DNA of 6,015 nt from Candidatus Dormiibacterota bacterium (GTDB lineage: Bacteria; Chloroflexota; Dormibacteria; Aeolococcales; Aeolococcaceae): assembly GCA_003135255.1 (NCBI GenBank), contig PLAX01000013.1:1-6015 (forward strand), in the 5' to 3' direction. The notes beneath the pieces are model-generated. The model was not told the DNA's origin. It did no database searches and worked only from the letters and a program-made list of their open reading frames with translations. Position 1 is the stretch's first letter, and every line of letters starts with the position of its first letter. Below are positions 5,968 through 6,015 of this stretch, piece by piece. The position numbers and the translations under genes are program-made.

Positions 5968-6003
5968 CGCCGCCGACGGCGAAATATGGGTCCGCCGGGA
6001 CCC
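5968..6003 (+). terminator. Two adjacent hairpins after dusB
   Basis: A 5-bp stem CGCCG/CGGCG (5968-5981, 4-nt loop) and a 6-bp stem GGGTCC/GGACCC (5988-6003, 4-nt loop) follow the dusB stop. Neither is followed by a T-run on the plus strand. They may mark the end of the transcript, or belong to the leader of a gene beyond the window. Confidence 0.25.
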
Positions 6004-6015
6004 GAAAACCTGAGT

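Overview
This is a high-GC bacterial chromosomal segment with housekeeping and accessory genes and very short intergenic gaps. The strong G/C bias at third codon positions, the GTG starts, the weak or absent Shine-Dalgarno sites and the TANNNT boxes just upstream of start codons suggest an actinobacterium or a similar high-GC lineage such as Chloroflexota or Dormibacterota. This assignment is an inference; the window contains no rRNA or other phylogenetic marker.

There are seven genes in two divergent blocks that meet between about 3963 and 4041. The minus-strand block, read from right to left, holds two tandem DegV/FakB-like fatty-acid-binding proteins (3962-3105 and 3026-2169). A TetR-family repressor (2051-1359) follows, then a small protein with several CxxC zinc-binding pairs (1357-989), then an MFS drug:H+ antiporter-like transporter (938 to the left edge, truncated). 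The plus-strand block holds coaX (type III pantothenate kinase, 4042-4809) and a DusB-like tRNA-dihydrouridine synthase (4886-5956).

The TetR, zinc-ribbon and MFS genes look like one regulated efflux-type unit: the TetR stop and the zinc-ribbon start are 1 nt apart, and the MFS gene begins about 50 nt later. The two DegV genes are paralogues of identical length, about 64% identical by hand count. Each seems to have its own promoter, with a TAGGAT box exactly 10 nt before a GTG start, which suggests leaderless mRNAs. coaX (CoA synthesis) and the DegV proteins (acyl-chain binding) share a divergent intergenic region with short inverted repeats, so coordinated lipid/CoA regulation is possible but unproven. 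coaX near dusB resembles neighbourhoods seen in other bacteria.

I found no CRISPR array, tRNA, rRNA, insertion sequence, phage gene or defence system. The window is mostly ordinary. The points worth a second look are the leaderless-type promoters, the DegV duplication, the zinc-ribbon protein embedded in a TetR/MFS unit, and the inverted repeats in the promoter regions. No intergenic stretch exceeds 300 bases.
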